DNA of 16,134 nucleotides, from positions 1-16,134 of the forward strand of contig NZ_CALEJS010000038.1 in the NCBI RefSeq assembly GCF_937898475.1, given 5' to 3'. A program made the position numbers and the translations under genes. Numbering within the stretch: the first letter of the stretch is position 1; the number at the start of each line of letters is the position of its first letter. Source of the stretch: an uncultured Chitinophaga sp. (GTDB lineage: Bacteria > Bacteroidota > Bacteroidia > Chitinophagales > Chitinophagaceae). Below are positions 15,449 to 16,134 of this stretch, piece by piece. The notes under the pieces were generated by a model that made no database searches, had not been told where the DNA came from, and saw nothing but the letters and a program-made list of their open reading frames with translations.

Positions 15449-16090
15449 ATGGAAGCAGTTAATAAGAAAAAGCGCGTCTTTTGGCATGAATTCGGGCACT
15501 TTTCCGCAGCGTATTATAGCAAGAAACATTATGGCAAGTTTGGAACGGCCTCAATAAATATTATCAGGTGTGACGATTATTTCGGAGAGATAGAGTTTCA
15601 TGGAAACCATACTCCTATTGCGCCCAACAATTATAAGGACACTGATCCAATCAAGCATCCGGCGTCCCTAATTGCTGAATTGGTCTATGGCTGCTATTTA
15701 CAGTGCCTTTTTTTGAATAAAGCGCTTGACTCATGCCTTAATGAAAGGGGGAGGAACGTATTTGGATATGATGATTATGAAAAGTGTTGGGGAGTGGCAA
15801 GAAAGTTCGGTCTAACTCAAAACGAAAGGCAAGTGTTACACACCTTGATTGATGAACACTTTCGTAGCATAAAGGAGAATGGTGACTTTGCTACATTATT
15901 TGATATTGATATAAACGACTTAATCGAAGAAGATCTCGAAACAACACCAATCGATCCCCAAGAGTTAGAGGACAGGTTTCAAAGCATTCTTGTGAACCAT
16001 GAAAGTAAGTATAGGAGCTTTGTTCAAAGGTCGGAGAAACTATTTGAGGGCAAACAACAAGTTATTAATCCGTTTCAAAGGGGAGTGTAA
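15449..16090 (+). CDS. M41-like zinc metallopeptidase, 3' end altered by repeat
   Basis: This 213-aa soluble protein has a zinc peptidase HEXXH motif very near its N-terminus (WHEFGHFSAAYY, H13-E14-H17). A segment laid out like the FtsH (M41) peptidase domain follows: LIAELVYG corresponds to the helix before the third ligand. GYDDYEKCWGVARKFGLT (D108/D109) corresponds to the SDxExAT-like stretch where FtsH has its zinc-binding Asp. There is no AAA ATPase or membrane segment, so it would be a stand-alone peptidase-like protein. It is divergent from the Bell/TPR-PIN genes and may belong to that module, but this is inferred. The last three codons (Arg-Gly-Val) and the stop lie in the terminal repeat, so the original C-terminus is probably lost. 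A start further upstream is not supported. Confidence 0.6.
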   Translation: MEAVNKKKRVFWHEFGHFSAAYYSKKHYGKFGTASINIIRCDDYFGEIEFHGNHTPIAPNNYKDTDPIKHPASLIAELVYGCYLQCLFLNKALDSCLNERGRNVFGYDDYEKCWGVARKFGLTQNERQVLHTLIDEHFRSIKENGDFATLFDIDINDLIEEDLETTPIDPQELEDRFQSILVNHESKYRSFVQRSEKLFEGKQQVINPFQRGV

Positions 16091-16134
16091 AATAAACTGT
16101 GTCAAATTCTATTTCAATGTTTGGAACCCCACGC
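16081..16134. repeat. IS256-like terminal repeat, right copy
   Basis: This is an exact inverted copy of bases 1-54. Running outward it begins GGGAGTGTAAAATAAACTG, so both window ends lead into the same end of the same repeated sequence, in opposite orientation. It supplies the stop codon of the metallopeptidase gene. I infer a second insertion-sequence copy beyond the window. The identity over 54 bases exceeds a usual IS256 inverted repeat (roughly 20-40, imperfect), which suggests that the same end of two IS copies faces inward on both sides. Confidence 0.75.

Noticed and set aside
1..16134. CRISPR array, tRNA or rRNA genes
   Set aside because: No regularly spaced repeats, tRNA-like cloverleaf ends or rRNA-like blocks were seen in the gaps.

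Overview
Organism and overall nature. The window looks like an accessory defence island from an AT-rich Gram-negative bacterium, most likely a member of the Bacteroidota. Support is indirect: AT-rich intergenic DNA, no clear Shine-Dalgarno sequences before the starts, and protein styles (MksE/MksF-like condensin subunits, a TPR-GreAB-C-PIN protein) that I associate with that phylum. No rRNA, tRNA, CRISPR array or housekeeping gene is visible. Both extreme ends carry the same 54-base sequence in perfect inverted orientation. Its tip (GGGAGTGTAAAATAAACTG) resembles an IS256-family terminus. At each end it cuts into a gene: a tyrosine-recombinase remnant on the left and a metallopeptidase gene on the right.

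Layout. Left to right: IS-like tip (1-54); C-terminal relic of a tyrosine recombinase (55-203, + strand); a compact four-gene Wadjet/MksBEFG operon read leftwards (jetA 6454 to jetD 260); a two-gene Gabija-like pair read leftwards (OLD nuclease gajA 10461-8560, UvrD-like helicase gajB 8588-6597); a decayed stretch (about 10495-11320) with a small membrane protein, probably frameshifted, and a PD-(D/E)XK nuclease pseudogene; a two-gene module read leftwards (128-aa putative Bell-type effector at 15265-14879, then a 1134-aa TPR-GreAB-C-PIN protein at 14895-11491); a 183-base divergent promoter region; an M41-like HEFGH metallopeptidase read rightwards (15449-16090); and the second IS-like tip (16081-16134).

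How the genes work together. The island stacks at least three self-contained immunity modules. Wadjet is expected to recognise and cleave closed circular (plasmid) DNA using an SMC-type motor (JetA-B-C) and a Toprim nuclease (JetD). The Gabija-like pair is expected to cut invading DNA using an ATPase-Toprim nuclease and a UvrD-like helicase. The rightmost module is the most unusual. The C-terminus of the small helical protein and the N-terminus of the giant TPR-GreAB-C-PIN protein carry matching Gly/Asn-rich motifs (10 identities in 22 positions). This is the arrangement expected for amyloid-type prion signalling between a sensor and a membrane-active death effector. The metallopeptidase transcribed divergently from it may belong to the same module. 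The gaj genes are visibly more GC-rich than the genes on either side, which suggests piecemeal assembly by transfer.
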